From: Actinomycetota bacterium
Lineage (GTDB): Bacteria > Actinomycetota > Acidimicrobiia > Acidimicrobiales > Poriferisodalaceae
Direction: 5' to 3'
DNA length: 64,000 nt
Assembly: GCA_014238065.1 (NCBI GenBank)
Contig: JABABU010000025.1
Location: forward strand, 62,001-126,000
A program made the position numbers and the translations under genes. This document shows positions 17,328-25,726 of the stretch, one piece after another (position 1 is the stretch's first letter; each line of letters opens with the position of its first letter). The notes under the pieces were generated by a model that did no database searches, was not told where the DNA came from, and saw only the letters and a list, made by a program, of their open reading frames with translations.

Positions 17328-17738
17328 TCAAGACATCAGCTCGATCACGCGTCGCTCGTCGATGTAGGTCAGGTTGACTCGAGCCCTCTCGAGAGTCCAC
17401 CACGCGACGTCGTCGACCTCGTTCGGATCGCCATCACCGATGGTCGAGTCCCCGACCGGTTCCATCGGGAAGAAGACCACGATCTTGGGTTCATCGCCGA
17501 TCATGTACGAGATCGGAACAGGATTCCCAGTGATCACAGCGTCCAACCCGGTCTCTTCGCTCACTTCTCGGAGCGCGGTCTCTTCCCACGTTTCACCATC
17601 GTCGACATGCCCTTTGGGAAGCGACCAATCGTCGAAGCGCGGTCGATGAACAACGAGCACACGCAACACCCCATCGACCACCGAAGTGACATAACCGCCA
17701 GAAGCGCGATCAACGGGTGCCTTGGAGAAGTTGCCCAC
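17328..17738 (-). CDS. Nudix hydrolase
   Basis: A 136-aa enzyme with a complete Nudix box (GHVDDGETWEETALREVSEE then TGL: Gx5Ex7REUxEExGU), binding Mg and cleaving a nucleoside diphosphate linked to another moiety. The RPRFDDWSLPKGH segment before the box is typical of the MutT/diadenosine-polyphosphate hydrolase group. The substrate is unassigned. GTG start at 17738; the gene is separated from the two-component genes by 75 bp, so co-transcription with them is possible. Confidence 0.88.
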   Translation of the reverse strand: MGNFSKAPVDRASGGYVTSVVDGVLRVLVVHRPRFDDWSLPKGHVDDGETWEETALREVSEETGLDAVITGNPVPISYMIGDEPKIVVFFPMEPVGDSTIGDGDPNEVDDVAWWTLERARVNLTYIDERRVIELMS

Positions 17739-17789
17739 GCTGCGACCCTATGTCACCCAGTGTTCGAAGCGGACCTACGCTGTTGAGCG

Positions 17790-19388
17790 ATGACAGGCGA
17801 CGGCGCGACGGCCAGAGCACCGATCATCGGTCGACTCGTCCAGGCCAACCTGATCCTGGCGGCACTCGCAACAGGTGTCGCCGCCGTGTGGTACGTGACC
17901 CGCGACGCTGATGACGACGCAATCGAAGTGACACCGGCAACAACAACGACGGCAGTCCCAGTGACGACCCGGCCGACAACGACGCTCGCGACGACGACAA
18001 CCAGTACGACCACAACCTCGACCACAGCTGGCCCGACGACGACAACGACGACGATCTACGAGGGCTGGGTTGATCCTGCAGCCGTCGGGGTGGCCTGGGG
18101 CGACACCGTCGAGGGTGTCCTCACGTTTCGTGGGTCACCGACACGCTCGTACTACGGCGAAGGTCCCGTGCCGCGTGATCCTCAGGTGTTGTGGAGCTTT
18201 CCCGAGGGCGGGATGTGCAGCCAATCAACAACCGGAGGTGTGACCAAAACCTGGTGCGGTATGGGTTGGACCGGTCAACCATCGGTCTGGGAAAAGGGTG
18301 GGAGGACCTGGCTCGCGTTCGGTGCGTACGACCGCGCCATCCACGTGCTCGACGCCGAGACCGGCCTTCGCCTTCTCGACGACTTTCCCACTGGCGACAT
18401 CATCAAGGGCAGCGTCACCGTCGACCCTGACGGCTTTCCTCTCCTCTACTCGGGGTCGCGCGACGGATTCTTCAGGGTCATCGCGCTCGACAGAGGGAAA
18501 GACCCTCTCGAGTTGTGGCGGCTCTCGGCAGACGATGTAAGCCCAACGAAGTGGAACGACGACTGGGACGGTTCGGCCCTCGTCATCGACGACTACCTGT
18601 TCGAAGGAGGCGAGAACTCACAGCTGCACATCGTGAAGCTGAACAGGGGCTACGACGAAGACGGTTTCGTGACCGTCGACCCCGAACTCGTGTTCAACGC
18701 ACCCGGCTGGGACAACGAGCTCATCCGGCGCATGGGCAACAACGTGTCGATCGAGAGCAGCGTCGCCATCTCTGGCAACACCCTCTACTTCGCGAACTCG
18801 GGCGGACTGATCCAAGGCTGGAACATCGAGGATCTGACCGAGGGTCGACAACCCGTCAGAGTGTTTCGATATTGGGTCGGCGACGACACCGACGCGACAG
18901 TCGTCGTCGACGAGGAGGGATTCCTCTACGTGGGCGCCGAGTACGAGCGGGCGCTCGACAGGGCTCGTGAGGTCGGCCAGTTCGTGAAACTCGATCCGAG
19001 CAACGAAGACGACCCCCTCGTCTGGTCGGTCGCCGACGACTCTCAACTCAACGGCGGCATCTGGGCCACCGCTGCGTTGCACGAGGACATCGTCATCGTG
19101 CCGACGAACGGCGGTCGGGTACTCGGCATCGACCGCGAAACTGGCGCGATCAGGTGGACGATTCATCTCCCTGGCCCATTGTGGCAGTCACCAGTGGTCG
19201 TCGACGGCGTATTGATCCAAGGCGACTGCAGCGGCAGGCTCAGGGCCTATGACGTCAGCAACACCATGATCGAGCCACCACAGATCTGGTCGATCACCCT
19301 GCGCGGGTGCATCGAATCGACCCCTGTGGTCTGGCGCGGCACGATCTACATCGGCACGAGAGGCGGCCAAATCCACGCCATCGGGTGA
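17790..19388 (+). CDS. Membrane-anchored PQQ-like beta-propeller protein
   Basis: A 532-aa protein: a hydrophobic helix near the N-terminus (residues ~15-32, anchor or uncleaved signal), a threonine-rich linker (~45-88), then an outer-surface domain of repeated propeller blades. Blades are seen as repeating W/D-G-xx-LxD/V segments such as TWLAFGAYDRAIHVLDAETG, TLYFANSGGLIQGWNIED and TIYIGTRGGQIHAIG at the very end. This resembles PQQ-binding-like (PQQ_2) repeats, which also occur in scaffold proteins such as BamB, so enzyme activity cannot be assumed. It is divergent from the Nudix gene. A strong palindrome follows the stop (19407-19435). Confidence 0.8.
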   Translation: MTGDGATARAPIIGRLVQANLILAALATGVAAVWYVTRDADDDAIEVTPATTTTAVPVTTRPTTTLATTTTSTTTTSTTAGPTTTTTTIYEGWVDPAAVGVAWGDTVEGVLTFRGSPTRSYYGEGPVPRDPQVLWSFPEGGMCSQSTTGGVTKTWCGMGWTGQPSVWEKGGRTWLAFGAYDRAIHVLDAETGLRLLDDFPTGDIIKGSVTVDPDGFPLLYSGSRDGFFRVIALDRGKDPLELWRLSADDVSPTKWNDDWDGSALVIDDYLFEGGENSQLHIVKLNRGYDEDGFVTVDPELVFNAPGWDNELIRRMGNNVSIESSVAISGNTLYFANSGGLIQGWNIEDLTEGRQPVRVFRYWVGDDTDATVVVDEEGFLYVGAEYERALDRAREVGQFVKLDPSNEDDPLVWSVADDSQLNGGIWATAALHEDIVIVPTNGGRVLGIDRETGAIRWTIHLPGPLWQSPVVVDGVLIQGDCSGRLRAYDVSNTMIEPPQIWSITLRGCIESTPVVWRGTIYIGTRGGQIHAIG

Positions 19389-19406
19389 AGTTGAATCCCT
19401 CGTCAT

Positions 19407-19435
19407 CTGTGACAAGGGTCTGAGCCTTGTCACAG
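19407..19435. repeat. Perfect 11-bp inverted repeat, copy 1 of a dispersed palindrome
   Basis: Arms CTGTGACAAGG and CCTTGTCACAG pair perfectly around the 7-base loop GTCTGAG. It lies 18 bases after the propeller gene and about 190 bases before rpmB. A near-identical palindrome (25 of 29 bases) is at 30882-30910. No T-tract follows, so a classical terminator is not certain. Confidence 0.75.
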
Positions 19436-19622
19436 TCGAACGTCGGTGGTGGGGACCCTCGATCAACACGCTGTCATCAGCCGTAGCCATCGCGGAACGC
19501 CGGTGGTAGATTGGTCAATTGCCGTTGGCACGCTCCACTCGCGACGGGAGCGCCGCGACAAGTTCGACTCTTTGACGTGTGACGCGTCAGAAGCACGGTT
19601 TTACGATGAGCAGGTCTTCACG

Positions 19623-19859
19623 ATGAGCAATGTCTGTCAGGTCACGGGCAAGCGCCCAAGCACCGGATTCAACGTTTCACACTCGCACCGGCGCACCAAA
19701 CGCTGGTTCAAGCCGAACATCCAGAAGCAGCGCTTCTGGGTCCCCAACGAGAAGCGCTGGATCACGTTGACCGTGAGCACCACGGGAATCAAGACGATCA
19801 ACAAGAACGGCATCGAGTCGGTACTGGCCGACATGCGCCGTCGAGGGGTGAAAGTCTGA
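19623..19859 (+). CDS. rpmB: Large ribosomal subunit protein bL28
   Basis: A 78-aa basic protein of the 50S subunit. It begins [12 protein letters not shown] and keeps the diagnostic [16 protein letters not shown] and [13 protein letters not shown] segments. It has a single Cys (residue 5), so it lacks the zinc-binding Cys set of C+ bL28. It resembles the mycobacterial rpmB2 type, which is the zinc-free paralogue there. I start at ATG 19623; the longer open frame to 19446 has no family support. The stop overlaps rpmG (TGATG). Confidence 0.96.
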   Translation: MSNVCQVTGKRPSTGFNVSHSHRRTKRWFKPNIQKQRFWVPNEKRWITLTVSTTGIKTINKNGIESVLADMRRRGVKV

Positions 19860-20023
19860 TGGCCAAGAGTGACAAGCGTCCCATCGTCAAACTTCGTTCA
19901 ACTGAGGGCACCGGCTTCACCTACGTGACCCGCAAGAACAAGACGAACACACGCGAGCGTCTCGAACTGCGAAAGTACGACCCCGTACTTCGCAAGCACG
20001 TCATCTTCAAAGAAGAACGCTGA
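19859..20023 (+). CDS. rpmG: Large ribosomal subunit protein bL33
   Basis: A 54-aa basic ribosomal protein. It starts [19 protein letters not shown] and ends [10 protein letters not shown], the standard bL33 form, with no cysteine at all, hence the zinc-independent type (like mycobacterial rpmG1). Its ATG shares one base with the rpmB stop, so the two are translationally coupled. In mycobacteria this pair is followed by rpsN2 and rpsR2 under Zur control; here no further ribosomal gene follows. Confidence 0.96.
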   Translation: MAKSDKRPIVKLRSTEGTGFTYVTRKNKTNTRERLELRKYDPVLRKHVIFKEER

Positions 20024-20026
20024 ACC

Positions 20027-20308
20027 TCAGCGGCGGAGCGGCACTTTCCCATCTCTGAGCTGTACGCCTTCGGCGTGCAGCCTCGCCGCGTGTTCTTCTT
20101 CGTGGCCAGGCACCAGTCGACCTGACGCATTGACCACTCTCCACCATGGGGCACCTTCGCCTTTGGCGAGGTAGTTGCCAACTGCTCGCGCCGCGCCGGG
20201 ATACCCGGCTTCAGCGGCGGCCTCGCCATAGGTGATGATGTCGCCTGGCTCGAGCGAATCGAGCACAGCGGCAACCGAATTCTCGAACTCAGGCCCGGAC
20301 GCCGTCAG
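20027..20308 (-). CDS. Alkyltransferase-like protein (MGMT family without active-site Cys)
   Basis: A ~93-aa protein of the O6-alkylguanine-DNA alkyltransferase fold. GDIITYGEAAAEAG is the DNA-binding helix entry, ARAVGNYLA contains the base-flipping Arg, and the active-site motif PCHRV is replaced by PWWRVV. It therefore cannot transfer alkyl groups, and by family knowledge (Atl1/YbaZ) it would flag O6-alkylguanine for nucleotide excision repair. No ATG, GTG or TTG gives the full N-terminal helix. The best start is CTG 20308, which makes a CTGA overlap with the stop of the upstream gene. GTG 20266 would remove the first helix. Confidence 0.68.
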   Translation of the reverse strand: MTASGPEFENSVAAVLDSLEPGDIITYGEAAAEAGYPGAARAVGNYLAKGEGAPWWRVVNASGRLVPGHEEEHAARLHAEGVQLRDGKVPLRR

Positions 20309-21105
20309 GGCGTGACCACAGCGAGTCGGCGCCGGTCGTGGATCGAGCCGAGAACGACGAGACCGAGTCCGCCGACGATCAGAGATATGCCGGCCAGCAT
20401 CAGGTTCAGGTTTGTTCCGGTGAACGCGAGTTCCGTGTACTCCTCGGTGGTGCCACCAAGACTGTCCACCGTGGTCGTGGCGGCGGCGGTCACGGAAGGA
20501 ATCGTCGTGGGGGTCAGTAGTACCGACGTCGTCGTGGTCGAGGTGGTCGTCGCCGGCACCGAGGTCGACGCAGTCGTCGGCGGTACGGAGGTCGACGTGA
20601 CAATCGATGTGCTCGACGTAGCCTGAATGACCTGGGTAACGCACGTGAAGCTGACCATCGCGTGCACGCTGTCCGGCGAAGGCGCTTGGCCGGCCCAGAA
20701 TGCAGTGATCTGACTCGCACTGGCGAGCGTGACCCCAGAACTGACGATGGCAACACCGCTTGCTTCATCGTCGAAGTCGGGAGTGGTCGGGCTTACATAA
20801 CCGCTGTCGAGGGTGAAGAACCACGACTCGTGTAGTTGATCGGAGTGCTTGCCCGGGGCATGACCAGGGTCGGAACTGGTGAGCAAGATGTCATACGTAC
20901 CGGCGGCAAGAGAAATGGCGACCGGACCGGTGGATGGATTGTCTCTCCAGAGCGGCAAACCACCGCTATGGTCATCGAAGTTCACGACGACGTTCGTACA
21001 CGCTGAGCTATCGTCGGCCGCGTTGAGTGGCGAACCGGCGATCATGACGGCCCCGATGACAATCATCACGCTCGCCAGAAGATTTCTACTCGATCGGGTC
21101 GGCAC
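20305..21105 (-). CDS. Secreted cell-wall protein with LAFTG sorting signal
   Basis: A 266-aa exported protein. Signal peptide (RNLLASVMIVIGAVMIAG), an N-terminal beta-rich domain with Cys residues at ~36 and ~154, a Thr/Ser/Val-rich linker (~160-225), then a sorting signal: LAFTG, a hydrophobic helix and a positively charged tail (HDRRR). LAxTG is the motif used by class E sortases of high-GC actinobacteria. The N-terminal domain is not recognised; the FDDHSGGLPLW start may be a carbohydrate- or protein-binding module. No sortase gene is in this window. The stop overlaps the alkyltransferase-like gene. Confidence 0.78.
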   Translation of the reverse strand: MPTRSSRNLLASVMIVIGAVMIAGSPLNAADDSSACTNVVVNFDDHSGGLPLWRDNPSTGPVAISLAAGTYDILLTSSDPGHAPGKHSDQLHESWFFTLDSGYVSPTTPDFDDEASGVAIVSSGVTLASASQITAFWAGQAPSPDSVHAMVSFTCVTQVIQATSSTSIVTSTSVPPTTASTSVPATTTSTTTTSVLLTPTTIPSVTAAATTTVDSLGGTTEEYTELAFTGTNLNLMLAGISLIVGGLGLVVLGSIHDRRRLAVVTP

Positions 21106-21233
21106 GGCCGCTCCTCATCACACGAAGTGCAACGTAGGTCGCAACCCTACTGCGCAGGTGGGAATATTCTCCACCACCCTCTGTCCCACGCGCAAGGGGG
21201 TCGCATGGGAGCGGGAGTGCAAGAATCTCGTCC

Positions 21234-22214
21234 ATGAGTTCCATCGCCTTCGATTTCGACTTCACTCCCGACTACGGAGTTCCCGTCGAGCTCGAACCCG
21301 GCCTCCGACGCGTCGTGGCCAAGAACCCGAACCGATTCACATTTCGCGGGACCGGGACGTACATCGTCGGTACGACATCAGTTGCGATCATCGATCCCGG
21401 TCCCGCCATCGACTCACACTTCGATGCGCTCATGGACACAATCGGCGGCGCCGACGTGAGTCACATACTCATCACGCACACCCATCGTGATCACTCACCG
21501 CTCGCAGCACGTGTTCACGACGCGACAGGCGCACCGACCATCGGTTTCGGCCCTCATGGTGACGTGCCACCAGGCGACCCCGACGACCAGATCGACTTCG
21601 GGGAGGTCGAAGACGACGACCAGGAGCCAGATGAGCAAGAGGACGAGACCCAGAACGAGCACGCCGACGGTGGATACGACGACCAGTTCGTCCCGGATGT
21701 GGCTGTTCGTCACGGCGATATCATCGTGGGCGACGGATGGTCGATGGATTGTGTACACACTCCGGGTCACACGTCGAACCACATCTGTTTCGGCTGGCGT
21801 GAACGCAAGGCCTTGTTCAGTGGCGATCACGTGATGGGCTGGTCGACGAGTGTCATCTCACCACCCGATGGTGACATGGCCACCTACATGGCCAGCCTCG
21901 AGCTACTTCTCCATCGGGACGACAACGTCTACTGGCCAACCCACGGCAACCCGATCCGAAACCCGCGCGACCACGTCAGAGCATTCATCTCCCATCGCCA
22001 GGCGCGTGAGGCTGCGATCGTCGAGCTGATCAAGTCGGGAACCACATCGATCGAACAGATGGTCAGATCGATGTACACCCAGGTTCACCCGAAGCTCTAC
22101 GGGGCAGCAGCGAGATCGGTCCACGCCCACATCGTCCACCTGGTCGAGAACGGCCTCCTGACCTCGGCATCCGGGAAGAATCGCCTCACCGACCCGTACA
22201 CCTTGGCCACCTAG
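21234..22214 (+). CDS. Metallo-beta-lactamase-fold hydrolase with acidic insertion
   Basis: A 326-aa cytosolic hydrolase of the LACTB2/glyoxalase II-like group. The metal motif is THTHRDHSP (H82, H84, D86, H87), with further ligands in HTPGHTSNH, FSGDH (Asp) and PTHGNP. A C-terminal winged-helix-like domain (residues ~255-320) follows, as in LACTB2. Between the core motifs lies an unusual Asp/Glu/Gln-rich insertion (residues ~118-150) with no hydrophobic content. ATG 21234. Relatives cleave thioesters, RNA or phosphodiesters; the substrate here is unknown. Confidence 0.85.
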   Translation: MSSIAFDFDFTPDYGVPVELEPGLRRVVAKNPNRFTFRGTGTYIVGTTSVAIIDPGPAIDSHFDALMDTIGGADVSHILITHTHRDHSPLAARVHDATGAPTIGFGPHGDVPPGDPDDQIDFGEVEDDDQEPDEQEDETQNEHADGGYDDQFVPDVAVRHGDIIVGDGWSMDCVHTPGHTSNHICFGWRERKALFSGDHVMGWSTSVISPPDGDMATYMASLELLLHRDDNVYWPTHGNPIRNPRDHVRAFISHRQAREAAIVELIKSGTTSIEQMVRSMYTQVHPKLYGAAARSVHAHIVHLVENGLLTSASGKNRLTDPYTLAT

Positions 22215-22334
22215 CCGGCGTCGCAGGTATGGCCACGCGCAAGACTACGATCGAGTCCGGCATCGCCGAGCACCCGACGTCGCCGGGCTACGGAGTTGTG
22301 CAGCTTCGCACGTCCACCACGACGAGGAGGGATC

Positions 22335-24341
22335 GTGACGGACTTCGACGAGTCCTTGTTGCGTGAACAGTCGCGTCACGAAGATGCCAGAAAGCATCTC
22401 TCGCGCATGCGGGAACGTACTACTCACGCGAAACGTGCCGCGAGCGCGGCAACCGAAGTCGACTCAGAAATCATGGAGTGGACACTCGACCATCGATTGA
22501 GGAGCCTCGACGACGACCCGTCGGGTGTGTTCTTCGGAAACATCGATGACGGCAAGGACAACTTCTTCGTCGGACGGCGCCACATCGAGGACGAGCACGG
22601 TGAAGCGTACGTCATCGACTGGCGGGCACCTGCAGCTACTCCGTTCTATCGAGCAACATGGGCCGATCCCATGGACCTACGAATCCGGCGGCGTCACACC
22701 ATCGAGGACCACCAAGTCGTCGCGGTGTTCGAGGAAGACTTCGACGATGAAGAGGGTGGTGCCGGTGGCGGGGGCGTCCCTGACCCCCTGCTCGCCGAAC
22801 TCGAGCGCGAACGAAGCGGGTCGATGCGCGACATCGTCGCCACTATCCAGCAGGAACAAGACGAGGTCATCAGGGCGCCACTCGAAGGCACCATCGTTGT
22901 CCAAGGCGGCCCGGGGACTGGTAAGACCGCAGTCGGACTGCACCGCGCCGCGTTCTTGCTGTACGACCACCGCGACCTGCTCGACAAGGAGGGCGTGTTG
23001 GTCGTCGGGCCAAACCAGCGGTTCCTGCGCTACATCTCACAGGTACTTCCCTCCCTCGGTGAGCGCGCGGTGACCCAACTCACGGTGGACGGCGTCGCCA
23101 GCACCCGTCGCTTTCCGAAGCGAGTCGACACGCCAGCGGCGCAGCGCATCAAGGGCAGTGCAACCATGGTCGAAGTCACCACCCGGTTGGTCACCGATCA
23201 GATCGCGGCGGCTCCCGTCGAAGCCCCACTCGGATTCCGGGTGGTCAAACTCACGTTGGAGGAGGTCCAAGGCCTCTTGGACAACACCCTCGCCGGCTCG
23301 TCCCAGATCAACTCGGCGCGCGAGGGATTCCTTCAACAGGCCGCGACAGCTGCGTTGCGTAAACGACATGCCCGACACTCCGACGAGATCGAGCAGATCG
23401 ACGACCTTCGACGCCAGTTGCGACGCAACTCCGACTGGAACAAGGCACTCGACAAGATCTGGCCTTCGCAGAGCAGTGTCGCGCTGCTCCGTCGCCTGTA
23501 CGGAAACCGGCCAACTCGCCAGAGAGCCACCGACGGCCACCTCGAACCAACCGAGGCAGACCAGTTGGCGCGGCGACCAGAGAAGAAGGCGAACGAAGAG
23601 AAATGGACAGCCAGTGACCTCATCCTGCTCGACGAGATCGAGGATCGACTGAACGGCACGCCGCTGAGTTTCGGCCACATCGTCGTCGACGAAGCCCAAG
23701 ATCTCACAGCCATGGGCCTGCGAATGATCAAACGACGAGCCGGCCGAAATTCGATGACGATCCTCGGCGACCTGGCACAGAGCACCAAGCCCGGCGGCCA
23801 GACGTCGTGGTCTTCAGTCCTCGAACATCTGGACAAAAACGACGCCGACCTGGTCGAACTCGAGGTGGGCTACCGGCTCCCGGCCACCATTCTCGACTAC
23901 GCGTCACAACTGCTCCGCTCCGCCGCGCCCGGTGTTCGCCCTTCAACCTCAGTACGAGAGGGTGGCAACGAGCCCAACATTGTCGAAGTCGCCGAGTCCG
24001 AACTGATCAGCACAGCGATGACCCAGGTCACAGAACTTTCAGAGCGTTACAAGACCGTTGCGATGCTCGTCGAAGAGGCACGGCTCGCAGATGCGGTTGC
24101 CTCCGCACGCGATGCCGGTCACGATCTCGAAGCAGAGGACGCGCCGGTAACAGTGCTCGAAGCCAGCGTGGCGAAAGGCCTCGAGTTCGATGCTGTTGTC
24201 GTTCTCGAACCGGCCGCGATCGTCGCCTCGACCGCCCCCGAGACACAGGTGGGGCTGCGGATGTTGTACGTCGCGCTCACGCGGGCCGTTCAGGAACTCA
24301 CCGTTGTCCACGCCGCTCCCCTCCCGGTCGAACTCGCCTGA
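22335..24341 (+). CDS. helD: HelD-like RNA polymerase-associated helicase/ATPase
   Basis: A 668-aa superfamily 1 (UvrD/Rep-like) ATPase of the HelD type. An N-terminal charged coiled-coil (residues ~5-50) is the part that enters the RNA polymerase secondary channel in studied HelDs; Walker A GGPGTGKTA is at 191-199, motif II VVDEAQDL is in the second half, followed by ILGDLAQ, a GYRLP motif, and the closing KGLEFDAVVVLEP and YVALTRAVQEL motifs. Family role: removes RNA polymerase from stalled or spent complexes, and in some actinobacteria gives rifamycin tolerance. GTG 22335 is chosen because AGGAGG lies 7-12 bases upstream; the frame is open to 22296. Confidence 0.88.
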   Translation: MTDFDESLLREQSRHEDARKHLSRMRERTTHAKRAASAATEVDSEIMEWTLDHRLRSLDDDPSGVFFGNIDDGKDNFFVGRRHIEDEHGEAYVIDWRAPAATPFYRATWADPMDLRIRRRHTIEDHQVVAVFEEDFDDEEGGAGGGGVPDPLLAELERERSGSMRDIVATIQQEQDEVIRAPLEGTIVVQGGPGTGKTAVGLHRAAFLLYDHRDLLDKEGVLVVGPNQRFLRYISQVLPSLGERAVTQLTVDGVASTRRFPKRVDTPAAQRIKGSATMVEVTTRLVTDQIAAAPVEAPLGFRVVKLTLEEVQGLLDNTLAGSSQINSAREGFLQQAATAALRKRHARHSDEIEQIDDLRRQLRRNSDWNKALDKIWPSQSSVALLRRLYGNRPTRQRATDGHLEPTEADQLARRPEKKANEEKWTASDLILLDEIEDRLNGTPLSFGHIVVDEAQDLTAMGLRMIKRRAGRNSMTILGDLAQSTKPGGQTSWSSVLEHLDKNDADLVELEVGYRLPATILDYASQLLRSAAPGVRPSTSVREGGNEPNIVEVAESELISTAMTQVTELSERYKTVAMLVEEARLADAVASARDAGHDLEAEDAPVTVLEASVAKGLEFDAVVVLEPAAIVASTAPETQVGLRMLYVALTRAVQELTVVHAAPLPVELA

Positions 24342-24403
24342 TCAGCTCGCCGGACCACATGGTGAACCCTTGAACGACGTGCCGCATCGTCCGATTGGGA
24401 ACC

Positions 24404-24895
24404 ATGTCGAGGACACGTCAACGACTCCGCGCCACGAGTGCGGTCCTGATGCTCGTCCTCGTCGCGGGCGCCATGACGCTGGGAAACCAAGCCGGCGCCG
24501 TCGGCGGAGACGCTGTGGCGTGTGCCGGCGCCGACTCACTCGGCAGCATCAACCACGCGCCCCTCGCCGTCGACGACGAGATCTGGGTCCAACCCGGCGA
24601 GGCCTCGTCCGTGGACGTGCTGGCGAACGACCGTGACTTCGATGGTGACGAGATGACAGTCACCGACGTACTCCCAGCGGGCCATGGAACAGCCGAACTC
24701 GACGATGCGGGCGAAGTCGTGTTCACATCGGCCCCTGACTTCGAAGGATTCGATGTGTTCTCCTACGTCGTCACCGACGGGAGATGTGGCACGCACGACG
24801 CCTCTGTTCGAGTTCAAGTGTCACAGGATCCCCCTCCACCCGACAAAGCCACACCAGAACCTCCGGTCGTCGGCGTCGTCACGTTCACCGGCTGA
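24404..24895 (+). CDS. Secreted single-domain Ig/cadherin-like protein
   Basis: A ~163-aa exported protein. A signal peptide with VLMLVLVAGAMTLG is followed by one beta-sandwich repeat: HAPLAVDDEIWVQPGEASSV, DVLANDRDFDGDEMTV and SYVVTDG, the hallmark of the tandem cadherin-like/VCBS (Cadherin_5, 'Ig-like domain-containing') repeats that occur in long arrays in adhesins. Here a single copy forms the whole protein, with a proline-rich tail. ATG 24404 is preferred to the in-frame TTG 24395. It lies 4 bases upstream of the L,D-transpeptidase gene and is probably co-expressed with it. Confidence 0.7.
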   Translation: MSRTRQRLRATSAVLMLVLVAGAMTLGNQAGAVGGDAVACAGADSLGSINHAPLAVDDEIWVQPGEASSVDVLANDRDFDGDEMTVTDVLPAGHGTAELDDAGEVVFTSAPDFEGFDVFSYVVTDGRCGTHDASVRVQVSQDPPPPDKATPEPPVVGVVTFTG

Positions 24896-24899
24896 CGAG

Positions 24900-25706
24900 A
24901 TGCGGACGATGGCATCGTTTAGCGCAACCGCCGGTGTCCTCATGGCTGTGGCCATGTTGACGTCGAGCTGCACGACAATTGCGGCAAGCGTCGAAGCCGA
25001 CGGCGCGGCCATCATCGAAGCCTCTCCGAACGTAGTGTCTCCCGACGAAGTTGCTCACAACGCCTCATTCGCCACCATTCCGTCCAGCGCGGCCTACATC
25101 GTGCGACCCCGCTATCGGACACTCACCGTCTACGACACGCCACACGCCGAAGGCGCCCGCCACCCGAACGAGCAAAATCACCAATCGCTCATGGCCGCCG
25201 ATGCAAACGGCACTCCGCTGACACTGGCCGCTATCGGCGAACCGGCCGATGGTTGGGTCCAAGTTCGACTGGCCAAACGGCCGAACTTCAGCACCGGATG
25301 GGTCGAGATCGACGACGTCGAGATCACCTGGACGACGATGCACATCGTCGTCGATTCGGCGAGTCGTACATTGACGTTGTTCGATGGGACCGAACCGGTC
25401 GTGTGGGGCGCGGTCACGATCGGCACGGCCCGAACGCCGACCCCGCTAGGCGAGACCTATGTGTCCGAGTTGCTGGCGCCAGGCGACCCCGACGGGTTGT
25501 ATGGCCCCTACGCACTTGGTCTCGCGCTGTTCTCGGACGAAGTGACCGAATATGCCGGCGGTGACGGCCAGATCGGCCTCCACGGCACCAACAGTCCCGA
25601 ACTTCTGGGCACGCGGGCAAGCCTCGGCTGTGTGAGGACGCACAACGATCTCATCAGCGAACTCGCAGGACGAGTGCCACTCGGGACGCCCGTCTCGATT
25701 GTCTAG
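24900..25706 (+). CDS. L,D-transpeptidase (YkuD family), lipoprotein
   Basis: A 268-aa cell-wall enzyme. An N-terminal lipoprotein signal (MAVAMLTSSC) tethers it to the membrane. A ~110-aa SH3-like N-terminal module is followed by the YkuD domain: HGTNSPELLGTRASLGCVR carries the catalytic His and the nucleophilic Cys in SxGCxR. It forms 3-3 peptidoglycan crosslinks or attaches proteins to the wall. ATG 24900 (alternative 24909); the open frame upstream to 24684 is a shadow of the neighbour. Confidence 0.9.
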   Translation: MRTMASFSATAGVLMAVAMLTSSCTTIAASVEADGAAIIEASPNVVSPDEVAHNASFATIPSSAAYIVRPRYRTLTVYDTPHAEGARHPNEQNHQSLMAADANGTPLTLAAIGEPADGWVQVRLAKRPNFSTGWVEIDDVEITWTTMHIVVDSASRTLTLFDGTEPVVWGAVTIGTARTPTPLGETYVSELLAPGDPDGLYGPYALGLALFSDEVTEYAGGDGQIGLHGTNSPELLGTRASLGCVRTHNDLISELAGRVPLGTPVSIV

Positions 25707-25726
25707 GAAGGATCGGTACGGAACCG

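Noticed and set aside
19580..19589. Perfect palindrome TGACGCGTCA upstream of rpmB
   Set aside because: Ten-base palindromes are expected dozens of times in 64 kb by chance; no matching regulator or second copy was seen.
20312..20626. Plus-strand frame rich in valine, opposite the LAFTG protein
   Set aside because: Antisense of the Thr/Ser linker always reads as Val/Val; a shadow.
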